NCBI GenBank assembly: GCA_963780715.1
Contig: CAWADK010000026.1
Location: 1 to 64,000 of the forward strand
From: JALORV01 sp963780715
GTDB taxonomy: Bacteria; Pseudomonadota; Gammaproteobacteria; Burkholderiales; Burkholderiaceae_F
Direction of reading: 5' to 3'
DNA length: 64,000 bases
The notes under the pieces: model-generated
What the model saw: the letters and a program-made list of their open reading frames with translations, nothing else
The model's database searches: none
Told to the model about the DNA's origin: nothing
Shown: positions 1 through 9,035 of the stretch, piece by piece
Position numbering within the stretch: the stretch's first letter is position 1
How the letters are laid out: each line of letters starts with the position of its first letter
Position numbers and translations under genes: made by a program

Positions 1-118
1 TGCGCAACCGCGCCGAACCCGGGGGCAGAGCGTAGGGCATCACCGGCGCCTGCGCGCATCCAGCTCGCCCGTGCAGCCGACGCAATGGCCGTGCGTCGGG
101 CAGACGTATCATCGCCGC
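1..118. other. left-edge segment, no gene assigned
   Basis: This 118-base stretch precedes rmuC. No rRNA, tRNA or strong hairpin is visible. A minus-strand ATG at 39 or 59 opens a short reading frame off the window edge, but too few codons are present to judge whether it is a gene. It may hold the rmuC promoter; no clear -10/-35 pair is seen. Confidence 0.3.
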
Positions 119-1427
119 ATGAACGAAACGATCCTCATCGCGCTTGCGATTGCCTCGTCGTCGCTCGCGCTCGCCCTGGTGCTGGTCCTGCGCACGCGGT
201 CGGCTGACCCGCAGCTTCTCGACCGGCTCGACGAACTTGCACGCGGCAACGAACGGCTGGAACGAGAACTGCGCACGGCGGTCGAGGCTTCCGCGAGCGG
301 GTTGCGCGTGGAGACCGGCACGCGCCTGGGCGAGCTGCAGTCCGGACTCGTGCAGCAGGTCACCGGCCTCGGTGGCGTGCAGGGCCAGCAGCTGCAGGAC
401 TTCGCGACCCGCATGCAGCAGCAGCTTGCCGACCTGACGCGCGCGATCCAGCTCAGTCTCGGCGAGGTGCGCACGACGCTGCAGGCGCAGCTCGCAGCTC
501 TGCAGCAGGGCAACGAGACCAAGCTCGACCAGATGCGCGCGACGGTCGAGGAGAAGCTGCAGAGCACGCTCGAGGCGCGGCTGGGCGAGTCGTTCAAGCT
601 CGTGTCCGATCGGCTCGAGCAGGTGCATCGCGGCCTGGGCGAGATGCAGACTCTGGCGGCCGGCGTGGGCGACCTCAAGCGCGTACTGTCGAACGTCAAG
701 AGCCGCGGCACCTTCGGCGAGGTGCAGCTGGCGGTTCTGCTCGAGCAGGTGATGGCGGCCGACCAGTACGCCGCCAACGTGGCGACGCGGCCGGGCTCGA
801 ACGAACGGGTCGAGTTTGCGATTCGCATGCCGGGTCGCGACGACGGTCTCCCGGTATGGCTGCCGATCGATGCGAAATTCCCGAGCGAGGACTACGAGCG
901 CATCCTCGCGGCGCAGGAATCGGCCGACCGGGAGGCGTTCGACGCCGCCGCGCGCGCACTCGAGAGCCGCATACGCCTGGAGGCGAAGACGATGCGCGAG
1001 AAGTACGTCGAACCGCCGCATACGACGGACTTTGCGATCATGTTCCTGCCGACCGAAGGCCTGTTTGCCGAAGTGCTGCGGCGACCCGGACTGACCGAGG
1101 CACTGAACCGCGAGCTGCGCGTCGTGGTGGCCGGCCCGACGACACTGTTCGCGATGCTCAATTCGCTGCAGATGGGTTTCCGCACACTGGCGCTGGAGAA
1201 GCGCTCGGCCGAGGTCTGGCAGGTGCTGGGTGCGGTCAAGACGGAGTTCGCCAAGTTCGGCGACGTGCTGGTCCGTCTCAAGACGCAGCTTGCAGACCGC
1301 ATCGAACACGATCGACCAGGCCGAGACCCGCACACGGCAGATGACGCGCGCGCTGCGTTCCGTCGAGGCGCTGCCGGCGGAGCAGGCCGCGCAATTGTTG
1401 CCACCGGAAAGGAGCGAGGACGGATGA
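119..1427 (+). CDS. rmuC: DNA recombination protein RmuC (one-base frameshift)
   Basis: RmuC-family protein, a membrane-anchored coiled-coil protein with a PD-(D/E)XK-like nuclease core, linked in E. coli to limiting inversions at repeats. The ATG at 119 gives an N-terminal membrane segment (MNETILIALAIASSSLALAL), then a long coiled coil rich in Glu, Gln and Leu (about residues 35-200), then the conserved core (SRGTFGEVQL near 200, LPIDAKFPSEDYE near 245). Near 1289-1292 the frame must shift by one base: before it the protein reads VLVRLKTQL, after it ASNTIDQAETRTRQM, the family's usual continuation, ending at the TGA at 1425-1427. An extra T in 'cagcttgcag' explains it. Without the correction the frame runs straight into the next gene, giving a false 760-residue fusion. 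The stop overlaps the next start (ATGA). Confidence 0.88.
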
Positions 1428-2368
1428 ACGCGGCATCGAATACACGGATCAGGGGCGTGCTGGCACCGGTGGTGACGCCGTTCGGAGCGGACGGCGCGCC
1501 GGATGCGGAGCGGCTCGTGCGCCACTGCCAGTGGCTCGTGGGGCAGGACGTTGGCCTTGCGGTGTTCGGTACCAACTCGGAAGCCAACTCGATGTCGCTC
1601 GACGAGCGACTCGACCTGCTGGAGCGGCTCGTCGCCGCTGGAGTTCCGCCGGCGCGCATGATGCCCGGTACCGGTTGCTGCGCTGTCACGGACACCGCGC
1701 GGCTCACCGCGCGGGCGGTCAAGCTGGGGTGCGCTGGCGTACTGATGCTCCCGCCGTTCTATTACAAGGGCGTTTCCGACGAGGGCCTGTACCGCAGCTA
1801 CGCGTCGGTCATCGAGAAGGTCGGCGACGCGCGGCTGCGCATCTATCTCTATCACATCCCTCCTGTCGCGCAGGTCGGCATCAGCCTCGCGCTGATCGAA
1901 CGGCTGCTCAAGGCCTATCCCGGGACCGTCGCCGGCATCAAGGACTCCTCGGGTGACTGGTCGAACACCAAAGCGATGCTGGATCAGTTTGGTGGGCGCG
2001 GCTTCGACGTCTTCGTCGGCAGCGAATCCTTCCTGCTGGCCAACATGCGCAGCGGCGGAGTGGGGTGCATCAGCGCCACGGCGAACGTCAATCCCGGGCC
2101 GATCGATCGGCTGTTCCGCGAGTGGCAGTCGCCCGTTGCGGAGCAGTTGCAGAGGGAACTCGACGCGACGCGCGCCATCTTCCAGAAGCATCCGATGATC
2201 GCCGCCCTGAAGTGCGCGATTGCCCGCTGGAGCAACGATCCGGCCTGGGCGCGGGTGCGGCCGCCGCTGGTGGAACTCGACGCCGCGGCTGCGGACACGC
2301 TGGTGGCAGCACTCAAAGCGACCGGCTTCGACATGCCCAATCTGAAGGCGGCGACAGCAGTCGCATGA
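1424..2368 (+). CDS. DapA-superfamily class I aldolase/lyase
   Basis: Protein of 314 residues in the dihydrodipicolinate synthase / N-acetylneuraminate lyase superfamily of TIM-barrel Schiff-base enzymes. The start ATG at 1424 has a good ribosome site (aaaggagc) and overlaps the rmuC stop. The Schiff-base lysine lies in AGIKDSSGDW and the tyrosine in IYLYHIPP. In true DapA the loop that binds the pyruvate carboxylate reads GTTGE; here it reads GTNSEANS, so lysine biosynthesis is not assured and a related 2-oxoacid lyase is equally likely. Substrate is unknown. The first residues could be read as the tail of RmuC, but the overlap and ribosome site support a separate gene. Confidence 0.85.
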   Translation: MNAASNTRIRGVLAPVVTPFGADGAPDAERLVRHCQWLVGQDVGLAVFGTNSEANSMSLDERLDLLERLVAAGVPPARMMPGTGCCAVTDTARLTARAVKLGCAGVLMLPPFYYKGVSDEGLYRSYASVIEKVGDARLRIYLYHIPPVAQVGISLALIERLLKAYPGTVAGIKDSSGDWSNTKAMLDQFGGRGFDVFVGSESFLLANMRSGGVGCISATANVNPGPIDRLFREWQSPVAEQLQRELDATRAIFQKHPMIAALKCAIARWSNDPAWARVRPPLVELDAAAADTLVAALKATGFDMPNLKAATAVA

Positions 2369-2405
2369 CCAGTTCGCGCGCACGATGCGCTGAAGCGGGT
2401 CCGCG

Positions 2406-2861
2406 ATGACGATCTGGGTCGACGCCGACGCCTGTCCCAAGGTGATCAAGGAAATCCTGTTCCGGGCTGCGGAGCGCGCCCAGGTGCAGGTGACGCTGGT
2501 CGCCAACCGGAGTCTCTTTACGCCCACCTCGCGCTGGATCCGGACGCTGCAAGTCGCGCGCGGTTTCGATGTGGCCGACGACGCCATCGTCGGACAGGTG
2601 GCGGCCGGTGACCTCGTCGTGACACAGGACATACCGCTGGCCGCCGCCGTGATGCAGGCAGGTGCGCACGCCGTCACGCCACGCGGCGAGCCCTTTTCGC
2701 CGCAGACGATCGGCGAGCGGCTCGCCATGCGCGACCTGATGGAGTCGCTGAGGACGAACGGAGTGGATACCGGCGGCCCGAGCGCATTGGGCACGAGTGA
2801 CCGGCAGGCCTTTGCCCGCCACCTGGACATCTACCTCGCCGGCCGTTGGCCGCATCGCTGA
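2406..2861 (+). CDS. YaiI/YqxD family protein (DUF188, UPF0178)
   Basis: Protein of 151 residues matching the YaiI/YqxD family over its full length. The hallmark N-terminus is present (IWVDADACPKVIKEILFRAA), with the later QDIPLAAAVM and TPRGEPFS blocks. The family has a PIN-like fold with acidic residues, but its biochemical role is not established. It starts 37 bases after the DapA-like gene and could be cotranscribed with it. Confidence 0.9.
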   Translation: MTIWVDADACPKVIKEILFRAAERAQVQVTLVANRSLFTPTSRWIRTLQVARGFDVADDAIVGQVAAGDLVVTQDIPLAAAVMQAGAHAVTPRGEPFSPQTIGERLAMRDLMESLRTNGVDTGGPSALGTSDRQAFARHLDIYLAGRWPHR

Positions 2862-2993
2862 GGCGGCGCCTGCGCCTGCTCCGCGGTAGTCCGCCGCTGC
2901 GTGAAGGGACAGATTCTCCCCTTGCGAAAACTGCGCCATCGCGGTCATGATTCCCTGGCAGCCAGTTCCTTAACTCGCACCGTGGGGCGCCGC

Positions 2994-3449
2994 ATGACGA
3001 ATCGTTCGCAAATTGAAAGAGCCAGGGCATTCCTGTGCTGCGGCCTCGTCATCGCCTCGGGACTGCTCTCTTCGCGAGCCATGGCCGCCGACGCGGCTGC
3101 ATCGACGTTGAATGGAGTTCAGGTTCCGGTCACGCTGAGCGGACGCTGGGACTTCGACGGCCAGCGCAGCAATACGTGGTCGGCCCAGATTGATCGGCTA
3201 CATCCTGATGGACGCGTCGAAGGCCGCATCACGTGGTGGGGCGTTCGCTGCAGCGTCAAGGGGGAAGCCATCAGCGAAGGAAGCTGGCGCGACGGGAAGT
3301 TGAAGCTGCGCGCGCCGACGGACAACCGACATGTCTGCGGAGACTTGCTGGTGGAGCTCAGCGCCGGCACGGTGCACCTGTTCGAGGGCACCGGGACTTC
3401 GTCGGTGCCGGGAGCAAGCGTCAAGGCATGGTTGGAGCGTCCGAAGTAA
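2994..3449 (+). CDS. hypothetical secreted protein
   Basis: Protein of 151 residues that I cannot assign to a family. From the ATG at 2994 it has a signal peptide: a basic start (MTNRSQIERAR), a hydrophobic core (FLCCGLVIASGLL) and a cleavage-like site after SRAMA near residue 31. The mature part is about 120 residues with a beta-rich look and two cysteines (CSVKG, HVCGD) that could form a disulfide, suggesting a small periplasmic protein. The frame is open upstream to 2901, but only the internal start gives a sensible signal peptide. The ribosome site is weak. Confidence 0.6.
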   Translation: MTNRSQIERARAFLCCGLVIASGLLSSRAMAADAAASTLNGVQVPVTLSGRWDFDGQRSNTWSAQIDRLHPDGRVEGRITWWGVRCSVKGEAISEGSWRDGKLKLRAPTDNRHVCGDLLVELSAGTVHLFEGTGTSSVPGASVKAWLERPK

Positions 3450-3641
3450 CACGCAAGCTGCGCCGCGGTCAGCGCTGACTTGCGGATGCACCGCGAGTGC
3501 CGAGTTCGCTCGCTGCGGCACTTCGATGACGCTCGGCACGCGATTCAGGGGTGCGCAGCACGGCGCCAACTTTCGTGTGCGGCGATTGCGGCTGATTGAG
3601 CTTCGCCGCAGAATTGCCCGAAAGCCGAGATCGGAGGCGCT

Positions 3642-4058
3642 GTGTCCGAGAACAAGACAAAGGCCAGTGATGCCAGCGTCGACGCCTACCTCGCGGCAAT
3701 CGAGGATCCCACGCGGCGGGCGGACTGCCAGGCGCTTGTTCGCCTCATGCAGACGATTACCGGGGAACGACCCCGGATGTGGGGAAGCAGCATCGTCGGC
3801 TTCGGCAGCTATCACTACAGGTACGAAAGCGGCCGGGAAGGCGATGCCTGCGCAACGGGCTTCTCGTCGCGCAAGACCGACATCAGCGTCTACTTGACGG
3901 CAGACTTCCCGGGACAGAAGGCACTGCTTGCCCGTCTGGGCAAATACAAGATGGGAAAAGCCTGTCTGTCGATTCGGCGCCTGAGTGATATCGACATCGG
4001 CGTGCTGGAACAACTCGTTGCCGGGTCGGTCGAGGCTGTGCGCGAACGGTATCGCTGA
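3642..4058 (+). CDS. DUF1801 domain protein
   Basis: Protein of 138 residues with the DUF1801 (YdhG-like) fold, shown by DAYLAAIEDPTRRADCQALV, then MWGSSIVGFGSYHYRYESG and the lysine-rich KYKMGKACLSIRRLSDID. Function is unknown. The start is a GTG at 3642 with a close ribosome site (tcggagg). The 192 bases before it hold no gene I can support. It converges with the membrane carrier gene; tandem hairpins lie between them. Confidence 0.85.
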   Translation: MSENKTKASDASVDAYLAAIEDPTRRADCQALVRLMQTITGERPRMWGSSIVGFGSYHYRYESGREGDACATGFSSRKTDISVYLTADFPGQKALLARLGKYKMGKACLSIRRLSDIDIGVLEQLVAGSVEAVRERYR

Positions 4059-4082
4059 AAGACACAACGCGACCTTGGCGGC

Positions 4083-4169
4083 ACCGCCTCAGCCCGGGCT
4101 GAGGCGGTCGTACCCCGGCACGCTGCAAGTTGTCTTCTTGCAGCGTGTCCGCCGCACTTTTGAGCGGCC
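4083..4169. terminator. three tandem hairpins between convergent genes
   Basis: Between the DUF1801 gene and the convergent membrane protein gene are a perfect 26-base palindrome (4083-4108), an 11-bp stem with a 7-base loop (4119-4129 with 4137-4147), and a weaker 5-bp stem (4151-4155 with 4165-4169). They most likely act as terminators for both directions. No long T-run follows, so factor-assisted termination or mRNA end protection is also possible. Confidence 0.6.
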
Positions 4170-4182
4170 TTGACAGCCTCGA

Positions 4183-5349
4183 TCAGTTGCCGATGCTGGC
4201 CGCGATGATCCCGGTCACGATGACCGAGGTGATGGTGACCGTGGCAAAGCCTGCCACCACCATGCGCGGCAGGATTTCCGCCTCGATGGCCTTGACCTCT
4301 TCTTCCGTCTCACCGACGGCCTTGGCGGCTTCCTGGCTCAACAGCAGCGTTCCCGGGAATCCATACAGGGCGGTGAGTCCGATACCGACCGACATCGCGG
4401 CGGTGAACCCGAACAGCTTGCCCACGAGAACCGAGGCTGCGACGATGCCGGCCACTCCGACGACGAAGGCGATGGCCAGGGGCAGGGCGAGCGCCTTCAG
4501 GTCGGCAGGCGTCACCGTCGCAAGCGGGCCGAACACCAGGATGAGGACGGCCGTGATCATCAGGCCATAGGCGTCGATGCCGCTGAGTACGGACGGCTTG
4601 AAGATGCGCGCCCAGCGCAGCAGGACGCCCAGAATCAGAGCGACGACGAAGGTGTTGAGGTTTCCATTGGTGATGTCGCTGATGAGACGCGCAACGTACA
4701 CGGTGACGCCGACCACGAAGAGCGTGCCCACGGTGGACTGGAACGCGGCAGGAAGCCTGGACTTGGTCTCGGCGCCCGCCTTCTCCTCCTGGACCGGAGC
4801 GAGCTTTCCAGCGCGGTACTCGTCCCTCAGCCGCAGCGCCTCCTTGCGCAGGATGACCGACGTCAGCGGGAAGCCGACCAGGCCCTGGAGCGCCGCAATG
4901 AGGACGGGAAACACGGCGACCGTCGCCAGGCCGACGGCCAATGCCGCCTCCTGAATGATGACGACCGACACGGTACCGCCGCTGACGGCACCGATCGCGG
5001 CGATGACGTAGTCCGATCCCTTGAAGAACGAACCGATGAAGAACAGCGCAGCCGCAATGCCGGCGACCGCGCCGATGCCCGTCAGCACCGTCCGCCACTG
5101 CTTGATGAAATCGTCGATGCTGATGACGGTACCGAGGTGGACGATGACGAATCCGACCACGACCCCGGCAAACGCCAGCAGCGAAGAACTGGTCAGCAGA
5201 TCAGGCGGAAATAGCCCGGTCAGGAAGCCGACGAGGAAGATGAGCGAGGCGACGAACAGGGACGAGACGAGCCCCTTGGATAGCTTGGACAGAAAGTCGC
5301 TCACTGTCCAGATGGCCATGATGACAGTGAATGCCAGTACCGGGTTCAT
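4183..5349 (-). CDS. multi-pass membrane protein, probable carrier (GltS-like)
   Basis: Very hydrophobic protein of 388 residues with about ten to twelve predicted membrane segments in two similar halves. Glycine-rich helix breaks (AIGAVSGGTVSV and ALYGFPGTLL) resemble those of sodium/glutamate symporter-type carriers. A hydrophilic loop (about residues 180-205, RKEALRLRDEYRAGKL) divides the halves. I infer a secondary transporter; the substrate is unknown and the GltS relation is by pattern only. The start ATG at 5349 has GAGGA four bases upstream; the longer open frame up to 5403 adds a charged stretch with no ribosome site. Confidence 0.65.
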   Translation of the reverse strand: MNPVLAFTVIMAIWTVSDFLSKLSKGLVSSLFVASLIFLVGFLTGLFPPDLLTSSSLLAFAGVVVGFVIVHLGTVISIDDFIKQWRTVLTGIGAVAGIAAALFFIGSFFKGSDYVIAAIGAVSGGTVSVVIIQEAALAVGLATVAVFPVLIAALQGLVGFPLTSVILRKEALRLRDEYRAGKLAPVQEEKAGAETKSRLPAAFQSTVGTLFVVGVTVYVARLISDITNGNLNTFVVALILGVLLRWARIFKPSVLSGIDAYGLMITAVLILVFGPLATVTPADLKALALPLAIAFVVGVAGIVAASVLVGKLFGFTAAMSVGIGLTALYGFPGTLLLSQEAAKAVGETEEEVKAIEAEILPRMVVAGFATVTITSVIVTGIIAASIGN

Positions 5350-5657
5350 CGAGTCCTCACAGTTGTCGTGCAATGGGAAATGCTTGCGCGGCCGCTCTGC
5401 CAAGCTCGCTCAGGCCGGGCATGTTAACTGACTGCCGGCGACGATCGTTCCGAGACGGCGACTCCAATCCTTAGTCTCCGTCCGGGCGCAAATTGCGATC
5501 GTCGGACTGCTCAATTGCAGCGCGCCAAATCCCATCGCCAGCGGCGAACGCCGTAATGACGCCGACTTCCCGACCGCGGGCAACGTGTCAGCCGGGACCG
5601 CCGGTCAAGGTACCCGGTAAGCTGCGCCATTGCTCCTCGAGTCGGGCAGTGCAAGCG
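5350..5657. other. divergent intergenic region
   Basis: 308 bases between the minus-strand membrane carrier and the plus-strand hemolysin III gene. It should hold the two promoters. I see no gene, strong hairpin or clear operator in it. Confidence 0.4.
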
Positions 5658-6276
5658 ATGTATCACGGTGAACGTTTCAACAGCATCACGCATCTGATCG
5701 GAACCGCGCTCGCCATCAGCGGCTCGGCGGTCCTCATTACGCGTGCGGCGCTGGACGGCGATCCGTGGAAGATCGTCAGCTTCAGCGTATTCGGCACGAT
5801 GCTCGTCGTCTTGTACGCGATTTCCACCCTGTATCACTCGATCAGCGCGACACGTGCCAAGGCTGTCTTCCGACGGCTCGATCACTCCGCGATCTATCTG
5901 CTGATCGCCGGTACTTACACGCCCTTCACGCTGGTCACCCTTCGCGGCGCGTTGGGCTGGACATTGTTCGCGACGATCTGGACGATGGCGCTGTACGGCA
6001 TCGTGCGCGCGTGGGGCCGTCGGGGTGATGACGATCCGTCCGTGTGGCCCTATGTGGTCATGGGCTGGCTGGCGGTTGTCGCCGCGGTTCCGCTAGTGAC
6101 CCAACTGGGAGGTGAGGGCATCGCGTGGCTCGTTGCCGGCAGTGTGCTGTACATGGCCGGCATCGTCTTTTACATCAATGACACCCGCTGGCGCCACGCG
6201 CACGGCATCTGGCACCTGTTCGTCCTGGGTGGCAGCACGGCGCACTTCGTCACAGTTACTGCGTTTCGTCGGCTGA
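5658..6276 (+). CDS. hemolysin III family (TrhA/YqfA-type) membrane protein, frameshift near the end
   Basis: Seven-helix membrane protein of the hemolysin III / PAQR-like family. Seen are the N-terminal RFNSITHLIG, the STLYHS motif, RRLDHSAIYLLIAGTYTPF, and the C-terminal HGIWHLFVLGGSTAHF with metal-binding-type histidines. As written the frame runs on to 6359 with an unrelated 36-residue tail that passes through the cspA terminator. With one base removed near 6258 the end becomes a hydrophobic LRFVG and a stop at 6274-6276, giving about 205 residues, the family's normal size and ending. I therefore place the end at 6276. Start ATG at 5658. Confidence 0.8.
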
Positions 6277-6302
6277 ACGCCCTGCCACCTCACAAGGGCC
6301 TG

Positions 6303-6338
6303 GCAAAAAAAACCGCAGCACAAGGCTGCGGCTTTTCT
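6303..6338 (-). terminator. rho-independent terminator of cspA
   Basis: On the minus strand an A-rich lead, a perfect 7-bp GC stem (CCGCAGC with GCTGCGG, 5-base loop) and a run of eight T follow the cold shock gene. The flanking A and T runs make it usable in both directions, so it may also end the hemolysin III transcript. Confidence 0.85.
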
Positions 6339-6355
6339 TTGATGCAGTTCCTCGA

Positions 6356-6559
6356 CTAGAGGACCTGAATCTCCGAGGCCTGGGGGCCCTTGGGGCCGTC
6401 CTTGGCGACGTATTGCACACGCTGTCCCTCGGCGAGCGACTTGAAGCCGCCACCCTGGATTTCAGAGAAGTGTGCGAACAGATCCTTGGAGCCATCTTCC
6501 GGCGTGATGAAGCCGAAACCCTTGGCGTCGTTGAACCACTTAACAGTACCTTGTGCCAT
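6356..6559 (-). CDS. cold shock protein, CspA family
   Basis: Single-domain cold shock protein of 67 residues, an RNA/ssDNA-binding OB fold. Both nucleic-acid motifs are intact: RNP1 in KGFGFITPEDG and RNP2 in DLFAHFSEI, and the N-terminus is MAQGTVKWFNDA. The ribosome site aaggaa lies 8 bases before the ATG at 6559. It probably acts as an RNA chaperone. A long leader and a strong terminator frame it as a one-gene unit. Its paralog number (cspA, C, D or E) cannot be told. Confidence 0.96.
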   Translation of the reverse strand: MAQGTVKWFNDAKGFGFITPEDGSKDLFAHFSEIQGGGFKSLAEGQRVQYVAKDGPKGPQASEIQVL

Positions 6560-6877
6560 TTTCTCGTTCCTTGATAGGTCAATGAGAATTTATTCGCTGC
6601 AGGAAATGCCCTGCTGCGAGCGAACGATCAAGAAACGTGAACCTGTGGAGACCCGCTAGGCACCGCTGCACGCAGCGGAGTGGAGAAGCCGAAGGACAAG
6701 CGAAACTCAAACGAAAGCCGGCGAAAGGTACGCGGTTATGCGAGTTCTGTCGAGTTCTATATTTTTCGCGCTGGCGAGCCCGCGGGGCTTGAATTCGAGG
6801 AATCCATGCCCCGCGTGGCCGATCGTCCCGCGAGCCTGCTCCCGATCGATGACGCTAAGCGGGCTGGTGGCGCCGGG
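6560..6877 (-). promoter_or_regulatory. upstream and 5' leader region of the cold shock gene
   Basis: 318 bases without a gene. Read on the minus strand it runs from an AT-rich patch (about 6748-6772, the likely promoter area) to the cold shock ATG. A perfect hairpin (6663-6669 with 6672-6678) lies about 100 bases before the start codon. Long structured leaders are known for cold-inducible csp mRNAs; the regulatory role here is inference. Confidence 0.45.
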
Positions 6878-7609
6878 TCAGGCCGTCGCCACCGCCTGTC
6901 CCAGCGGTTCCGCCACGCGCGCGATCAGCGCCTCGAACCGCTCGGCAGCTTCGGCATACGTTGCCATCGGTGCTGCGCGCATGCGCGTGCGCGATCCGGC
7001 GGACCAGGCATGCTGCTCGGCCAGCGCGGTGAATTCGTTGGGGAGCGGCTCTTCGTCGAACAGGTCGCTGGTTCCCAGCAGCACGTAGCGGCCGGACTCC
7101 TGCGGATGGTCGGCCAGCAGGACGTAGGCGAGGCTGGCCAGCGAGTCGCGCACGCGGCACGCGATGTAGCGATCGATCGCCGCCGTACCGTTCTTGACGG
7201 CGCTGCCGGCGCGCGCATGACCCTTGCTGTCGGTCATCGTCTGCGCCCTGAAGCCCTTGGTGCCAGCGGAGACGCGGGCCGCCGTTTCCGGGCTGAGGTC
7301 GTAGCGCGCGGCGAGTTGCGCCGCCAGTGCACCGAGTTGCTCCGCAACCCTGGCCTCGAGCATGACTTCGCTGCGCGCTCGCTTGCGGCGCACGGCGACG
7401 GCGCGCGATGGCAGGCGCGCACGAATGCGCTGTTCGAGTTCGGTGGCGGTTTCCTCCGCAACGCGTCCGCAGACGCGCTGCGTGTGCAGGTTTGCGAGCA
7501 GGTTGAGCAGTTGCTTGCTGTCCAGTGTGGCGAGCTTGTCGTCCGTCCACACGAGTTGAGAGGGTGGTTGGTAGACCGGCTTGGTTGGAGCGAACTTCCC
7601 CTTGCGCAT
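6878..7609 (-). CDS. hypothetical protein, 243 residues
   Basis: I do not recognise this protein. It begins MRKGKFAPTKPVYQPP from the ATG at 7609, has aaggaa upstream, and is rich in Ala, Arg and Glu. The middle (about residues 40-140) looks helical, with repeated charged heptads such as EETATELEQRIRARL. The C-terminal third has a more globular look (YVLLADHPQESGRYVLLG). There is no signal peptide or membrane segment. The frame is open into the upstream aminotransferase only because that gene is frameshifted; the real start is at 7609. Confidence 0.6.
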   Translation of the reverse strand: MRKGKFAPTKPVYQPPSQLVWTDDKLATLDSKQLLNLLANLHTQRVCGRVAEETATELEQRIRARLPSRAVAVRRKRARSEVMLEARVAEQLGALAAQLAARYDLSPETAARVSAGTKGFRAQTMTDSKGHARAGSAVKNGTAAIDRYIACRVRDSLASLAYVLLADHPQESGRYVLLGTSDLFDEEPLPNEFTALAEQHAWSAGSRTRMRAAPMATYAEAAERFEALIARVAEPLGQAVATA

Positions 7610-7704
7610 GGTGGTTCCCGTTCCTTGGGTGAGGCTGCCTGGTGGCTCCCCGACCCCCGAGTATCGCCGCAAAGCGAAGTTGACGCTTTTGGACCGCCCG
7701 GCGC

Positions 7705-8863
7705 CTACAGCGCCTCGACGATCCGCCGCAGCGCTTCGCGCAGTGTTGCGTCGCTCTTGGCAAAGCAGAACCGGACGACCCGGCGATCGACCGTTGCGCG
7801 GTAGAAGACCGAGACCGGGATCACCGCAACGCCGAAGCGCGTGATCATTGTCTGCGCGAACTCCGGCTCGGGCTGATCGCTCAGTGCCGAGTAGTCGGCC
7901 AGCACGAAGTAGGTACCTTCGCACGGCAGAACACGGAACGGCGTTTCGGTGCAGTCCCTCGATGAAGAGATCGCGTTTGGCCTGGTAGAACGCCGGCAGC
8001 CCGAGGTAGGGCGAGGGGTCGCGCAGGTAGGTGGCGAAGGCATGCTGTGCCGGCGTGTTGACCGCAAACACCATGAACTGATGCACCTTGCGAATCTCGG
8101 CCGTGAGGGATGCCGGCGCGCACACGTAGCCGACCTTCCAGCCCGTGGTGTGGAAGGTCTTACCGAAACTCGAGATCACGACCGTGCGCGCCGCAAGCGC
8201 AGGCGAGCGCATCAGCGACTGGTGCGCGACGCCGTCGAACACGATGTGCTCGTAGACCTCGTCGGAGAGCAGCAGCACGCCGGTGTCTTCGACGATGCGC
8301 TCGAGCGCAGCGATGTCCTCGGCACGCAGTACGCGTCCCGTGGGATTGTGCGGAAAGTTGAGCATGACGAGCCGCGTCTTCGCGGTGATCGCGGCACGTA
8401 CGCGCTCCCAGTCGGGCGCGTAGCCGCGCGCGGCGTCGAGCGGTACGAAAATGGGCCGACCGCCGGCGAGTTCGATCGACGGCACGTAGCTGTCGTACGT
8501 CGGCTCCAGCACGACCACGTCGTCCCCCGGATGCACCAGCGCCAGCACGCTCGCCATGATGGCCTGTGTCGCGCCGGCCGTGATGGTGATCTCGGTCTCG
8601 GAGTCGTACCGATGCCCGTACAGCGCCGCGTTCTTGTCAGCGATGGCTGAGCGCAGCGCGGGCACGCCGGTCATCGGCGCGTATTGGTTGTGGCCCGCCT
8701 GCACGGCCTCGGCAAGGCACTGCTGCAGCCGGGCGTCGCAGTTGAAGTCGGGGAATCCCTGGCCGAGATTGACGGCCCCGTGCTTCAACGCCAGCTGCGA
8801 CATCACGGTGAAGATCGTCGTGCCGACGTTCGGAAGGCGGGACACTGGCGCGGGAATGGTCAT
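7705..8863 (-). CDS. PLP-dependent class I/II aminotransferase, frameshifted
   Basis: Fold-type I aminotransferase of the methionine/kynurenine-type (YbdL-like) group, about 385 residues once repaired. Seen are the N-terminal GAVNLGQGFPDFNCD, AGATQAI for cofactor phosphate binding, LNFPHNPTG (substrate/PLP Asn), LSDEVYEHIVFDG (Asp, Tyr) and the PLP lysine in SSFGKTFHTTGWKVGY. Near 7951 one extra base breaks the frame: before it QAKRDLFIEGL, after it TETPFRVLPCEGTYFVLADY, ending REALRRIVEAL with the stop at 7705. The product probably transaminates methionine or an aromatic amino acid with a 2-oxoacid; the exact substrate is not shown. The start ATG at 8863 has only a weak ribosome site. Confidence 0.85.
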
Positions 8864-9035
8864 GAAATCTCAAGAAAAACAGCTACTTAGCGTGCGTCGA
8901 ATTATACTTGGCCCAGCTTGCCCAGCACAAGCACGTGCGCCACTTGAAGTCATCGCATCTCGATCCACCCCGTCCGCGTCACGATCACATGTTGCACCTT
9001 TCTCTTCGCGCCATCTGCGGCTTCGCCTGAGCGCC

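Noticed and set aside
6356..6359. Stop codons of hemolysin III and cspA sharing CTAG
   Set aside because: It disappears if the hemolysin III gene ends at 6276, which its family length supports.
6878..8863. One 661-residue fusion of aminotransferase and a hypothetical protein
   Set aside because: The aminotransferase C-terminus is found in another frame after an extra base near 7951, and the hypothetical protein has its own start and ribosome site at 7609.
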